From positions 62,001 to 126,000 of the forward strand of contig NZ_PQBS01000040.1 in assembly GCF_002911695.1 (NCBI RefSeq): 64,000 nt of DNA. Direction: 5' to 3'. Source of the stretch: Gracilimonas amylolytica (lineage in GTDB: Bacteria; Bacteroidota; Rhodothermia; Balneolales; Balneolaceae). This document shows positions 26,698 through 34,652 of this stretch, in pieces (positions within the stretch are counted from its first letter, which is position 1; each line of letters begins with the position of its first letter). Under the pieces are notes generated by a model. The model ran no database searches, was not told the DNA's origin, and was given only the letters and a program-made list of their open reading frames with translations. The position numbers and the translations under genes were made by a program.

Positions 26698-27630
26698 ATG
26701 AAAAACCCGTTTTTTAATGTTGAGGAACAGCGGTTATGCTCCCTTTTAAGGATCATTCTATTTCTGTTTCTGTTTAGTTTTGGAGTAGCGCTGCCTTCGC
26801 TCATACCATACACAGCCCTTCAGTTTATTGGTATTTCACTTATTACACTCGGATTGTACTACGTGATGTTCCGGTTTGTGGATCAGCGGTCGTGGGATCT
26901 TGCGGGATTGAGCCTGAACAGTACATGGATGAAAGAACTGTTTGCCGGCATCATCATTGCGGCAGCTGTGATGGGGGTGATCTTTTTGGTGATCTGGCAG
27001 ACCAACGGGCTTGATATCAACGGTTTTGGGTGGGAGCGAAACGGGCAGCGATTCTGGCTGATCCCTATCCTTGTTTTCCTGGTACAGATGTCTTCTGTTG
27101 GCTTTTATGAGGAATTACTGTCAAGGGGATACCTTATTCCAAATATCAAAGAAGGCCTGACCATTGGGCAGATCACTCCTTTCCAGGCAACCCTGATCAG
27201 TGTATTTCTAAGTTCCGCCTTATTTGGTATGGCACATGCCGCCAATCCGGATGCCTCCATCACTGCCGTCATCAATATTTTACTGGCCGGTATCATGTTG
27301 GCAATTCCGTTCGTCATAACCGGAAGACTGGCTTTATCGATCGGTCTGCATTTTTCGTGGAATTTCTTTCAGGGCGGGATCTTTGGGTTCCGCGTAAGTG
27401 GAATGGAGATCAGAAATTCAATTATTCAGATCCAGCAAAAAGGTCCTGAGTGGTGGACCGGGGGCTCATTTGGGCCGGAAGCCGGTCTGACGGGAGTGCT
27501 TGGAATATTGCTTATCATCATCCTGAGCCTGGTTTATTTACGTTATACCGGGGTTGATCTAACAGCAGAAAGTTTCTTTACGAAATCGTACAGCGAGTAC
27601 AACCAAACAGGTAAAACGAAGATTACCTGA
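26698..27630 (+). CDS. CPBP family intramembrane metalloprotease
   Basis: The 310-residue protein has about eight membrane helices. The CPBP (Abi/CaaX-protease) motifs are present: EELLSRGYL (EExxxR), FGMAHAANPD (FxxxH) and LHFSWNFFQG (HxxxN). The family includes CAAX prenyl endopeptidase-like enzymes and bacteriocin-related proteins; the substrate is unknown here. It is not close enough to the next gene to require co-transcription (98 bp). Confidence 0.9.
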   Translation: MKNPFFNVEEQRLCSLLRIILFLFLFSFGVALPSLIPYTALQFIGISLITLGLYYVMFRFVDQRSWDLAGLSLNSTWMKELFAGIIIAAAVMGVIFLVIWQTNGLDINGFGWERNGQRFWLIPILVFLVQMSSVGFYEELLSRGYLIPNIKEGLTIGQITPFQATLISVFLSSALFGMAHAANPDASITAVINILLAGIMLAIPFVITGRLALSIGLHFSWNFFQGGIFGFRVSGMEIRNSIIQIQQKGPEWWTGGSFGPEAGLTGVLGILLIIILSLVYLRYTGVDLTAESFFTKSYSEYNQTGKTKIT

Positions 27631-27728
27631 GCTTCCGTTACTTTTTTTGTATATTAATGAATCTCCAATGATGGAGATAAGATCTTTGAAAATTGAACTA
27701 TAACGCCAAAACGAAAGAGGTGTAAACA

Positions 27729-29330
27729 TTGTCTTTTGAAGAATTTGGCTTAAGCCCCGAACTAATGAGCGGGCTGGCCGACCTACGAATTGAAGAACCT
27801 ACACCTCTCCAGAATGAAGTTATTCCATCGGTACTACAAGGCAACCATATGCTTGTAAAAACTGAAACCGATGATGATGGAGTATTTTTGATACCTGCTT
27901 TGCAGAAATTGACTACCTATGGAGAGGTTAGTGGCACTAAAGTTTTAATATTAACACCATCTATTGAGCGAGCTAAAGCGTTGGATGAGACTGTATGGGC
28001 TATGGGATACCATGCTCAGATCAGCAGCACCCCCCTTTCCATGAAAGGAAACCGCGATGAACAAGAGCAAGCTATAAAAGATGGGGCACCGGTGGTAATT
28101 GCAAACCCCGGACGTTTGATTGAAATACTGGATAAAAATAAGCTAAAGCTTTCCCATATTGACCTGGTTGTAATTGATCAGGCTCATGGCATGGAGAACT
28201 ATAACCTGGTGAACCGGGTGAAGGATATCATGAAGGTAGTGGAGAGTGACCCACAGGTGCTTATTTTTTCTGAATCAAACAACAAAGCTACTCAAGCTTT
28301 GTCCTCTGCTTTACTTAAAGACCCGAAAGTATTCGGATTTGATGAAGATGTGATCTCTGATCAACCTGATGATAAAGGCCAGGAAGCAGCTCAATCCCCT
28401 CAGGATGGAAATGACTCAAACTCCTCCTCCGAGAAGGAGCCTGAAGAAGAATTTGTACTGGATCAGGAAGAAGTAAATCGTAAGCTGGAAGCCGCAAGTG
28501 TAAGTGTGGTTCTGAATCCTGAAGAGAAAAAAGATGAAGTACCTACTGAAGCTTCTGACAATGATAAATCTTCAGATGCTGATGAAGAAGACCCAACGGT
28601 TCCTGAAGACCTGACGCAGGCTTATATTTACGTCCCCCCAAGAGCCAAGATATCTACCCTTCTGGCCCATCTTGAGAAAACACTGACCGCCAAGATCGTT
28701 GTATTTGCCGCTTCAAAACGGACAACAGATCGATTGTTCAGAATTATCCGTAAAAAAGGATGGGGAGTGGTAAGCATCAACGAAGGACTTAAGCAGGAAT
28801 ACTATGATGAACGCTTCGGTAAATTCGTTTCCGGAGACATGAAGATCCTGCTGGTTGGTGGATTATCTGCCACTGAAATTGAGCTCAATGAAGTAAAACA
28901 GGTCGTTAACTATGACGTTCCCAACGAAGTTGAGGAGTACAAGTACAGAGCGGAACTGGTTGGAAACGGTAAGGCAGCCCGCATGGTATCACTGGTTTCC
29001 AAAATGGACAAGGATGATATCGATGAGATCGTAAAAAAAGTGGGATATGCCCCAACTGAAATTCCACTTCCTGAAGAAGTGAAAGAAAAGAAAGGACGCT
29101 CCAAAAAGAACACAGATTCTAACAAGAAGTCCGGATCCAAAAAGAATAACCGGAAACAGACTTCCAGGAAGGATAAAAAGCGGAGAAAGCCCAAAAAAGA
29201 AAAGAAAACGAACGGACTGCCACGCCCTTCCTACGAGGGACTTTCCGGTGGGAAAGAAGGTAAAGGCAAACGTCCGGCTCCAAGTTCTGAAGACGGAGCA
29301 TTTGGCTGGATCAAAAAGCTGTTCAACTAG
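27729..29330 (+). CDS. DEAD-box helicase-like protein with inactivated ATPase motifs
   Basis: The 533-residue protein follows the DEAD-box plan: an FGLSPELMSGLADL/EEPTPLQ start (Q motif), a first RecA domain with NPGRL (motif Ib), and a second RecA domain (KIVVFAASKRTTDRLF). But motif I (normally GxGKT) is KTETDDDG (44-51), motif II DEAD is DQAH (150-153), motif III SAT is SES, and motif VI HRxGRxGR is absent. An acidic insert of about 90 residues separates the domains, and a strongly basic Lys/Arg tail of about 70 residues follows, suggesting RNA binding. It begins with TTG, supported by AGAGGTG at 27716-27722. Inference: an ATP-independent RNA chaperone or ribosome-associated scaffold derived from a helicase. 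Confidence 0.85.
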   Translation: MSFEEFGLSPELMSGLADLRIEEPTPLQNEVIPSVLQGNHMLVKTETDDDGVFLIPALQKLTTYGEVSGTKVLILTPSIERAKALDETVWAMGYHAQISSTPLSMKGNRDEQEQAIKDGAPVVIANPGRLIEILDKNKLKLSHIDLVVIDQAHGMENYNLVNRVKDIMKVVESDPQVLIFSESNNKATQALSSALLKDPKVFGFDEDVISDQPDDKGQEAAQSPQDGNDSNSSSEKEPEEEFVLDQEEVNRKLEAASVSVVLNPEEKKDEVPTEASDNDKSSDADEEDPTVPEDLTQAYIYVPPRAKISTLLAHLEKTLTAKIVVFAASKRTTDRLFRIIRKKGWGVVSINEGLKQEYYDERFGKFVSGDMKILLVGGLSATEIELNEVKQVVNYDVPNEVEEYKYRAELVGNGKAARMVSLVSKMDKDDIDEIVKKVGYAPTEIPLPEEVKEKKGRSKKNTDSNKKSGSKKNNRKQTSRKDKKRRKPKKEKKTNGLPRPSYEGLSGGKEGKGKRPAPSSEDGAFGWIKKLFN

Positions 29331-29361
29331 ATCGGCTTTATTACATTAAAGTGATCGTCTT

Positions 29362-29391
29362 AAGGCGCATCTTTTCAGGTGCGCCTTTTTT
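29362..29391 (+). terminator. Terminator of the DEAD-box-like gene
   Basis: AAGGCGCA and TGCGCCTT form an 8-bp stem with a 10-nt loop followed by six T. Confidence 0.88.
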
Positions 29392-29471
29392 ATGCTCTTT
29401 AACACCATTCTTTTGGCATTTCCTGCCCGATTTACTACCATGCTTCTTTCCAAAAATGCAGAACATTTTCT

Positions 29472-31037
29472 ATGAGTAACGATTTTGCCGGTACAAAAAA
29501 GAAGTGGAAAGACCCTGAGACACAAAGAAAAATTGGAGTAGGACTTATCCTTGCCCTTATAGTAGCCGGGGTTTATGCCGGCCTAAATAACGCATTCCCG
29601 GAACAGAATGGACACTATGGGATCTGGTCGATCATGCCTCCGTTGGTTGCCATCGTACTGGCCTTTTACACTCGGGAAGTCGTCAGCTCATTATTCATTG
29701 GCATCTGCCTGGGTGGGGTTATTTCCGGTCAGATCAACATTGTTCAGGATTTTCTGATCCCTTCTGTGGGAACTGAAAGCTTTGCGCTGATCATCATCGT
29801 TTATCTTTGGGCTCTCGGAGGTTTGATCGGGATCTGGACCCGTACCGGTGGCGCCGAACGTTTTGCTGTGTGGGCCAGCCAAAAAATGGTGCGAGGACCC
29901 CAAACGGCCAAATTCTTTACCTGGTTAATGGGCTTGATCTTTCATCAGGGTGGCACCATCAGTACCGTACTTACAGGCGCTACAGTCCGGCCAATAGCAG
30001 ATAAATATAAGGTATCTCACGAGGAACTTGCCTATATGGTTGATTCCACCGCTTCACCGGCAGCCACCATCATCCCATTTAACGTATGGCCTTTCTATGT
30101 TGGGGGCCTGGTGATCGGGACCCTGCCACTTTTTGAGACCACTCAGCAGAGTATTGCTTTTTTCATCTCTGCCCTGCCCTATAACTTTTACGCGATCTTC
30201 GCCATACTTCTTACACTGCTATTTGCCTGGGATAAATTCCCATTTGTACCCGGTAAGAAAATGAGAGCCGCCATCAAAAGGGCACGTTCCGGGAATGGTC
30301 TCGATCGTGAAGGGGCAAACCCTATGGCTGCTGATGAGCTCACTCAAAGCAAAGTACCAGAAATTTATTCACCCGGCCTGATCGACTTTTTCGGTCCCAT
30401 TGGAACTCTTCTTGGGGTGGCAATCCTTCCTTACCTTGTCACACGGTTCTTTATGGGCATGGGTGAAAACGCAGTACTCCCAATTGCAGAGGCATTTATA
30501 CTGGCAGTGCTTGCCGGATTCGGTATTGCGTTGGCTAAAGGAATGAAGCTGCAGGAAGTCATAAACGGTTTTATTGATGGATGTAAAGGCGTAACCATTG
30601 GAGCCGTAATACTCGCCCTCGCAGTCACCTTAAAAGAAGTCGCGGATGCCGTTGGTACTGCCGCATATGTTGTTGAATTGGTGGGAGATGTAATTCCTCC
30701 ATTTTTACTTCCGGGACTCCTGATGATCCTATGCATGCTCATAGCTTTTTCAACGGGTACCTCGTGGGGAACCTATGCCGTTGTATTTCCGGTTGCCATA
30801 CCGCTAGCGTGGGCTATCGTTCCGGACCCATTCTTTCTCACTTTATGTTTTTCTGCGGTCATAGGCGGGGCTGTGTTTGGGGATCAATGCTCACCAATTT
30901 CAGATACCACGATCTTATCCTCACTTTCAACCGGGTGCGACCTGATGGATCACGTTCAAACCCAGTTTCCTCTTGCAATTTTAGCCGGAACCTTGGCTGT
31001 ATTCACTTATGCAGCGATGGTCCTGCTATTTGTATAG
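29472..31037 (+). CDS. NhaC family Na+/H+ antiporter
   Basis: The 521-residue protein has about 11-13 membrane helices. The family features FHQGGTISTVLTGATVRP and DSTASPAATIIPFNVWP in the middle, and FSTGTSWGTYAVVFPVAIPLA then FGDQCSPISDTTILSSLSTGCD near the end, identify the NhaC/ArsB-superfamily antiporters. It exchanges sodium for protons, fitting a halotolerant or marine lifestyle. An organic-substrate exchanger such as malate/lactate cannot be excluded from sequence alone. It is probably monocistronic. Confidence 0.9.
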   Translation: MSNDFAGTKKKWKDPETQRKIGVGLILALIVAGVYAGLNNAFPEQNGHYGIWSIMPPLVAIVLAFYTREVVSSLFIGICLGGVISGQINIVQDFLIPSVGTESFALIIIVYLWALGGLIGIWTRTGGAERFAVWASQKMVRGPQTAKFFTWLMGLIFHQGGTISTVLTGATVRPIADKYKVSHEELAYMVDSTASPAATIIPFNVWPFYVGGLVIGTLPLFETTQQSIAFFISALPYNFYAIFAILLTLLFAWDKFPFVPGKKMRAAIKRARSGNGLDREGANPMAADELTQSKVPEIYSPGLIDFFGPIGTLLGVAILPYLVTRFFMGMGENAVLPIAEAFILAVLAGFGIALAKGMKLQEVINGFIDGCKGVTIGAVILALAVTLKEVADAVGTAAYVVELVGDVIPPFLLPGLLMILCMLIAFSTGTSWGTYAVVFPVAIPLAWAIVPDPFFLTLCFSAVIGGAVFGDQCSPISDTTILSSLSTGCDLMDHVQTQFPLAILAGTLAVFTYAAMVLLFV

Positions 31038-31195
31038 CTGAGCTACATAAGGCTTTTATAAACAGTGGGTGTTACAAACATTAATAAATTCTCATGTAAC
31101 ATCACACATAATTCCCTTACAATTGTTCACTACGTTGGTAACAGTTAATGGGTAGCTGTCACTAATTACAATAATTTAGAAAGGGGAGGTTAACA

Positions 31196-31249
31196 ATGGC
31201 AGGATTCTATAAATCTGTCAAAAGACCCGGGAGAGATCATGGCGTCTGA
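31196..31249 (+). CDS. 17-codon leader ORF overlapping the sigma-54 activator start
   Basis: ATG at 31196 is preceded by a near-perfect AAGGGGAGG ribosome site, much stronger than that of the next gene. The ORF encodes 17 residues (MAGFYKSVKRPGRDHGV) and its TGA at 31247-31249 lies 8 bp inside the activator gene, whose ATG is at 31239. This arrangement would allow translational coupling or control of the activator. There is no homology evidence for the peptide. Confidence 0.5.
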   Translation: MAGFYKSVKRPGRDHGV

Positions 31250-32246
31250 TAACGAATGGATTCATGAATCTCCGGAAATTACTGAATTAAAACGAAAAGC
31301 TTTAAGGGTAGCCAAATCAAAAGTACCGGTTCTTTTAACAGGAGAGAATGGAACAGGAAAAGAAGTGCTTGCTCATTTTATTCACAATAACTCTGCAAGC
31401 AAAGAAATCATTGATAAAAAACCATTCATCATAGTTAACTGTGGTGCTATTCCTGAAGACCTTATCGAAAGCGAACTTTTTGGATATGAGAAAGGGGCCT
31501 TTACCGGTGCTGATCATACTAAAGAAGGCGCCTTCGAAATGGCCAACGGCGGGACTCTGTTTTTAGATGAAATAGGTGAACTGTCACTCAATGCACAGGT
31601 TAAATTACTGCGTGCGGTAGAGTATCAGTCATTTAGAAGGCTGGGAGGTAAAGAAGAAATTAAAGTAGATGTCAGGATCATCTCGGCAACCAATGTTATT
31701 CTGCATGATGCCATCAAATCGGGTGACTTTCGGCAGGATCTTTTTTACAGGCTGAATGTGATAGAGCTGTATATTCCTGCATTGAGGCATCGAAAAGATG
31801 AAATACCGCTTTTAACTGAACATTTCCTGAAGGTATTTTCCGAAAAATATAATATTGGCAAACTTTATATCGAGGAAGATTGCCTGACCTGCTTCAAGAA
31901 ATATAATTGGCCTGGCAATGTAAGAGAGCTGAAAAATATCATTGAACGATGTGTGGTTCTCTCTAAAGACGGGGTCATTGACAGAGATGTTCTCCCCTCA
32001 CAAATAGCCACAGAAGACTGCATGAATACCCAACACATTAAAAGTGGAAGCAGACCCTCGGGGAAAAAATTTCTTGAAATAGAAATAGGCACCCCCTTCG
32101 ATGAGATCGAAAAGAAGGTGATACAGCAGACCTTATCTTCTTGCAATAACAATAAATCTGAAGCAGCTAACATACTTGGGGTAAGCAGAAAAACACTGCA
32201 CAACAAACTTCACAAGTATGAATCAACTCCTGATAACGGAAACTAA
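31239..32246 (+). CDS. Sigma-54-interacting transcriptional activator (AAA+ plus Fis-type HTH, no sensor domain)
   Basis: The 335-residue protein starts directly with the AAA+ domain: Walker A GENGTGKE, the sigma-54 contact loop GAFTGA (residues 86-91), Walker B GGTLFLDEIGEL and an arginine-finger region (FRQDLFYRLNVIEL). It ends with a Fis-type HTH (KSEAANILGVSRKTLHNKL). No receiver, PAS or GAF domain precedes it, so it must be regulated by its level or a partner protein, as PspF is. It lies convergent to the GH18 gene of the exopolysaccharide locus, and that locus is its likely target. Confidence 0.92.
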   Translation: MASDNEWIHESPEITELKRKALRVAKSKVPVLLTGENGTGKEVLAHFIHNNSASKEIIDKKPFIIVNCGAIPEDLIESELFGYEKGAFTGADHTKEGAFEMANGGTLFLDEIGELSLNAQVKLLRAVEYQSFRRLGGKEEIKVDVRIISATNVILHDAIKSGDFRQDLFYRLNVIELYIPALRHRKDEIPLLTEHFLKVFSEKYNIGKLYIEEDCLTCFKKYNWPGNVRELKNIIERCVVLSKDGVIDRDVLPSQIATEDCMNTQHIKSGSRPSGKKFLEIEIGTPFDEIEKKVIQQTLSSCNNNKSEAANILGVSRKTLHNKLHKYESTPDNGN

Positions 32247-32255
32247 AAACGAAAC

Positions 32256-33386
32256 TTAGTTCCCCATTTCTGCGGCTACTTCGTCTGCAAGTTCTTTAGA
32301 TCCTGTGATCTCCCAAACGATCATCCCACCCACACCTTTTTCTCTGGCATATTCAAACTTTGCCTGTATCGACTTTTCGTTATCAAAACTTACAAACTGA
32401 TCATTTGTGCCATACCATGCTGCTTTCGCATTATCATCCCACTCCGGATTAGTGGCAATACCAGGAAATTCCTCAACCAGATTATCATAGCTTGTCTCTC
32501 CATAGCGCCTGCTTGCTCCTGAGGCATCCTGTTCGGGAGCGTTCACACCTGTCCATACATAACCGTACAGATCAATTCCAAAGCCAAGCTTTTCAAGGGG
32601 AATTCCTGCTTCATGGAACCTATTGATCAATTGTTCAATATTTGGGTACTCTGTTCCGGATCCGGGGATATTAACGACCTCATTTCCGCCTGATGGATTA
32701 TAGATCGGTGAGTTATGCCAGCTGTACCACCCGTTCCAGGCCCCTGAAAGATCGTAGGTCATAATATTGATCTGATCAAAATACTGTTCGGCATTTGCAA
32801 AAGCAGCAGCGGCATTACTCCCGGTCATTGATGCCCCTGTAATGATCGCGTCCGGTATCTTCTCCCTTAAAGATTCCATAAATATGGCAAAACTATCAGC
32901 ATCAGGTACCGGTTCAGGGTCAATATCAACACCATCAAAGCCCCATGTGATCATAAAATCAGCGATTCCCTGGGCGATCGTTTCGGGGTTACTTTCTATA
33001 CAGTCTGCAAATGCTTCATTCCCTGCTCCACCAAAAGACATGATCGAAGGTACATTATTTGCCCGTGCATCTTCTGTAAATGCATTCAGGCGATCGGGGG
33101 AGATGTTTTCCCATGCTTCCGGCTCACCCGGTTCACATGTGGATGATGATATGGTTTGAGCAAAAAAGATCCCATGAGTAAAGGCGTTCCAGTTCAGCTC
33201 ACTTCTTTGAGTGTTGCCCCAGTTACCATGCCCGCCCACATTATAATTCCAGCTTGCTACATAACCTGATACCCACATTCCTTCAGCATTAGGAGGATTA
33301 TCTCTCTCAGGCTTATCATTAGAATTAAAAAAATTACATTGAACTAAAAATATCGCAGTTAGCAACAGCATTATTTTTTGAGACAT
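32256..33386 (-). CDS. GH18 chitinase-like lipoprotein, active-site motif intact
   Basis: The 376-residue protein has a lipoprotein signal (LTAIFLVQC) and a GH18 TIM barrel. The catalytic motif DxxDxDxE is complete in GFDGVDIDPE, with the acid at Glu158. Strand landmarks SFGGAGNE and the closing MIVWEITGS also fit. GH18 enzymes cut beta-1,4-linked GlcNAc polymers. It is the last gene of the leftward exopolysaccharide operon. The frame extends to 33440, but the signal peptide starts at 33386. It probably trims or releases the polymer made by the locus (inference). Confidence 0.9.
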   Translation of the reverse strand: MSQKIMLLLTAIFLVQCNFFNSNDKPERDNPPNAEGMWVSGYVASWNYNVGGHGNWGNTQRSELNWNAFTHGIFFAQTISSSTCEPGEPEAWENISPDRLNAFTEDARANNVPSIMSFGGAGNEAFADCIESNPETIAQGIADFMITWGFDGVDIDPEPVPDADSFAIFMESLREKIPDAIITGASMTGSNAAAAFANAEQYFDQINIMTYDLSGAWNGWYSWHNSPIYNPSGGNEVVNIPGSGTEYPNIEQLINRFHEAGIPLEKLGFGIDLYGYVWTGVNAPEQDASGASRRYGETSYDNLVEEFPGIATNPEWDDNAKAAWYGTNDQFVSFDNEKSIQAKFEYAREKGVGGMIVWEITGSKELADEVAAEMGN

Positions 33387-33436
33387 GATGTACTGTACCA
33401 CTTTTTTAAGATTTTGGTTTAATGATGAACTTGGGA

Positions 33437-34651
33437 TCATTGACCGTATTCTTTCAATTTTGTTTTCACGGTCTGTAATAATCTATCCCTGTTATTTTCC
33501 GGTTCTTCACTCAAGTACCCTCCGGATATCTCCCAGATCAGAAGTCCCCCTATCCCTTCTCTCCTAATAAAATCTATTTTTTCTTCTATGGATCTTCCGT
33601 TATCAAATGATACGAAGGTAGCCGGATCTTCAATACTCAGATAAGGAACCCGGGCCTCTTTATCCCAAAGTGGGTTTGACAGGTCATACTTTTCGTTCAA
33701 GGCATAATATGGAGTTCCTCCATACCAGGGGACAGTGGGCACGTTATTAGCTTCCCATTCTTCCAGTGGCTCACTAACCCCTTCCCATTCATACCCGTAA
33801 AAACTTGCCGCGACACCTAGTTTTTTTCTTTCAATTCCTGCATTTAGATAATCATTTAGCCTCAGTTCAATGGACGGCAAAGGTAATTCTCCGGCAATTG
33901 GAAAAGTATTTCCCCCATTGTACAAGGGGGTATTATGCCAGGTAACCCAACCCTGAAAAGGACGACTCATATTGTAGGTTGCAATATTGATCTGGTCAAC
34001 TTTATCCTGAAAACGTGCATAGATATTAGGTTGATTGACTGTAGCCACCGTCAAAAGAGCTTCATCCAATAAAGGTGTACTAATATTTTTAACGGCTGCG
34101 GAAAGCTCCGTTATGAACGTATAAATACTGTCCGAATCTTCTGCTTCCAAAGGCTGCATATCTATATCAACGCCATCAAATCCCCATTCATTGATCAACC
34201 CGGTTATGTTATCAATAAATTGTGGCCTGTTTTCCGCTGAAATAGCTTCCAAAAAGTTTCCCCTTGTATTATAGCCTCCAATAGTGATGAGCACCGGTTT
34301 ACTATGTTGGTGAGCCACCTGAATGATGGAACGTACTCTATCAGGGTTCACATTCTCATAATCAATGATTGGGGTTAATGAAGCTCCTGAATCAGGATAG
34401 ATATTGAAATAGAATAAATGCGTAAAGGCATCCCAGTCAATATCATTGGTTTCAAGATGCCCCCATGTTTTTCCGTTGGTGGTGCCTTCCACATAATGAT
34501 TCCATGAAGCCAGATATGCCGACACCCATATATCCCCTGAGTCTAGTATATCTTTTTTAGGTTCAAAAAAAAGTGAACAGGAGGTCCCCACCGTTAATAC
34601 AACAGCGGCAAGAAAAACCATTGAACTAAATTTTACGGAACTATTTTCCAT
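33437..34651 (-). CDS. GH18-like lipoprotein with catalytic Glu replaced by Gln
   Basis: The 404-residue paralogue of the next gene has a lipoprotein signal (LTVGTSC) and the same barrel, but the motif reads GFDGVDIDMQ: the acid is Gln166 (codon CAG). The Asp residues of the motif remain. Glu-to-Gln in GH18 proteins abolishes hydrolysis but keeps sugar binding, so this may be a chitin-type-glycan-binding lectin on the membrane surface. Its ATG (34651) lies 1 bp from the stop of the preceding glycosyltransferase gene, so the two are coupled; the longer in-frame start at 34717 would overlap that gene. Confidence 0.87.
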   Translation of the reverse strand: MENSSVKFSSMVFLAAVVLTVGTSCSLFFEPKKDILDSGDIWVSAYLASWNHYVEGTTNGKTWGHLETNDIDWDAFTHLFYFNIYPDSGASLTPIIDYENVNPDRVRSIIQVAHQHSKPVLITIGGYNTRGNFLEAISAENRPQFIDNITGLINEWGFDGVDIDMQPLEAEDSDSIYTFITELSAAVKNISTPLLDEALLTVATVNQPNIYARFQDKVDQINIATYNMSRPFQGWVTWHNTPLYNGGNTFPIAGELPLPSIELRLNDYLNAGIERKKLGVAASFYGYEWEGVSEPLEEWEANNVPTVPWYGGTPYYALNEKYDLSNPLWDKEARVPYLSIEDPATFVSFDNGRSIEEKIDFIRREGIGGLLIWEISGGYLSEEPENNRDRLLQTVKTKLKEYGQ

Positions 34652-34652
34652 A

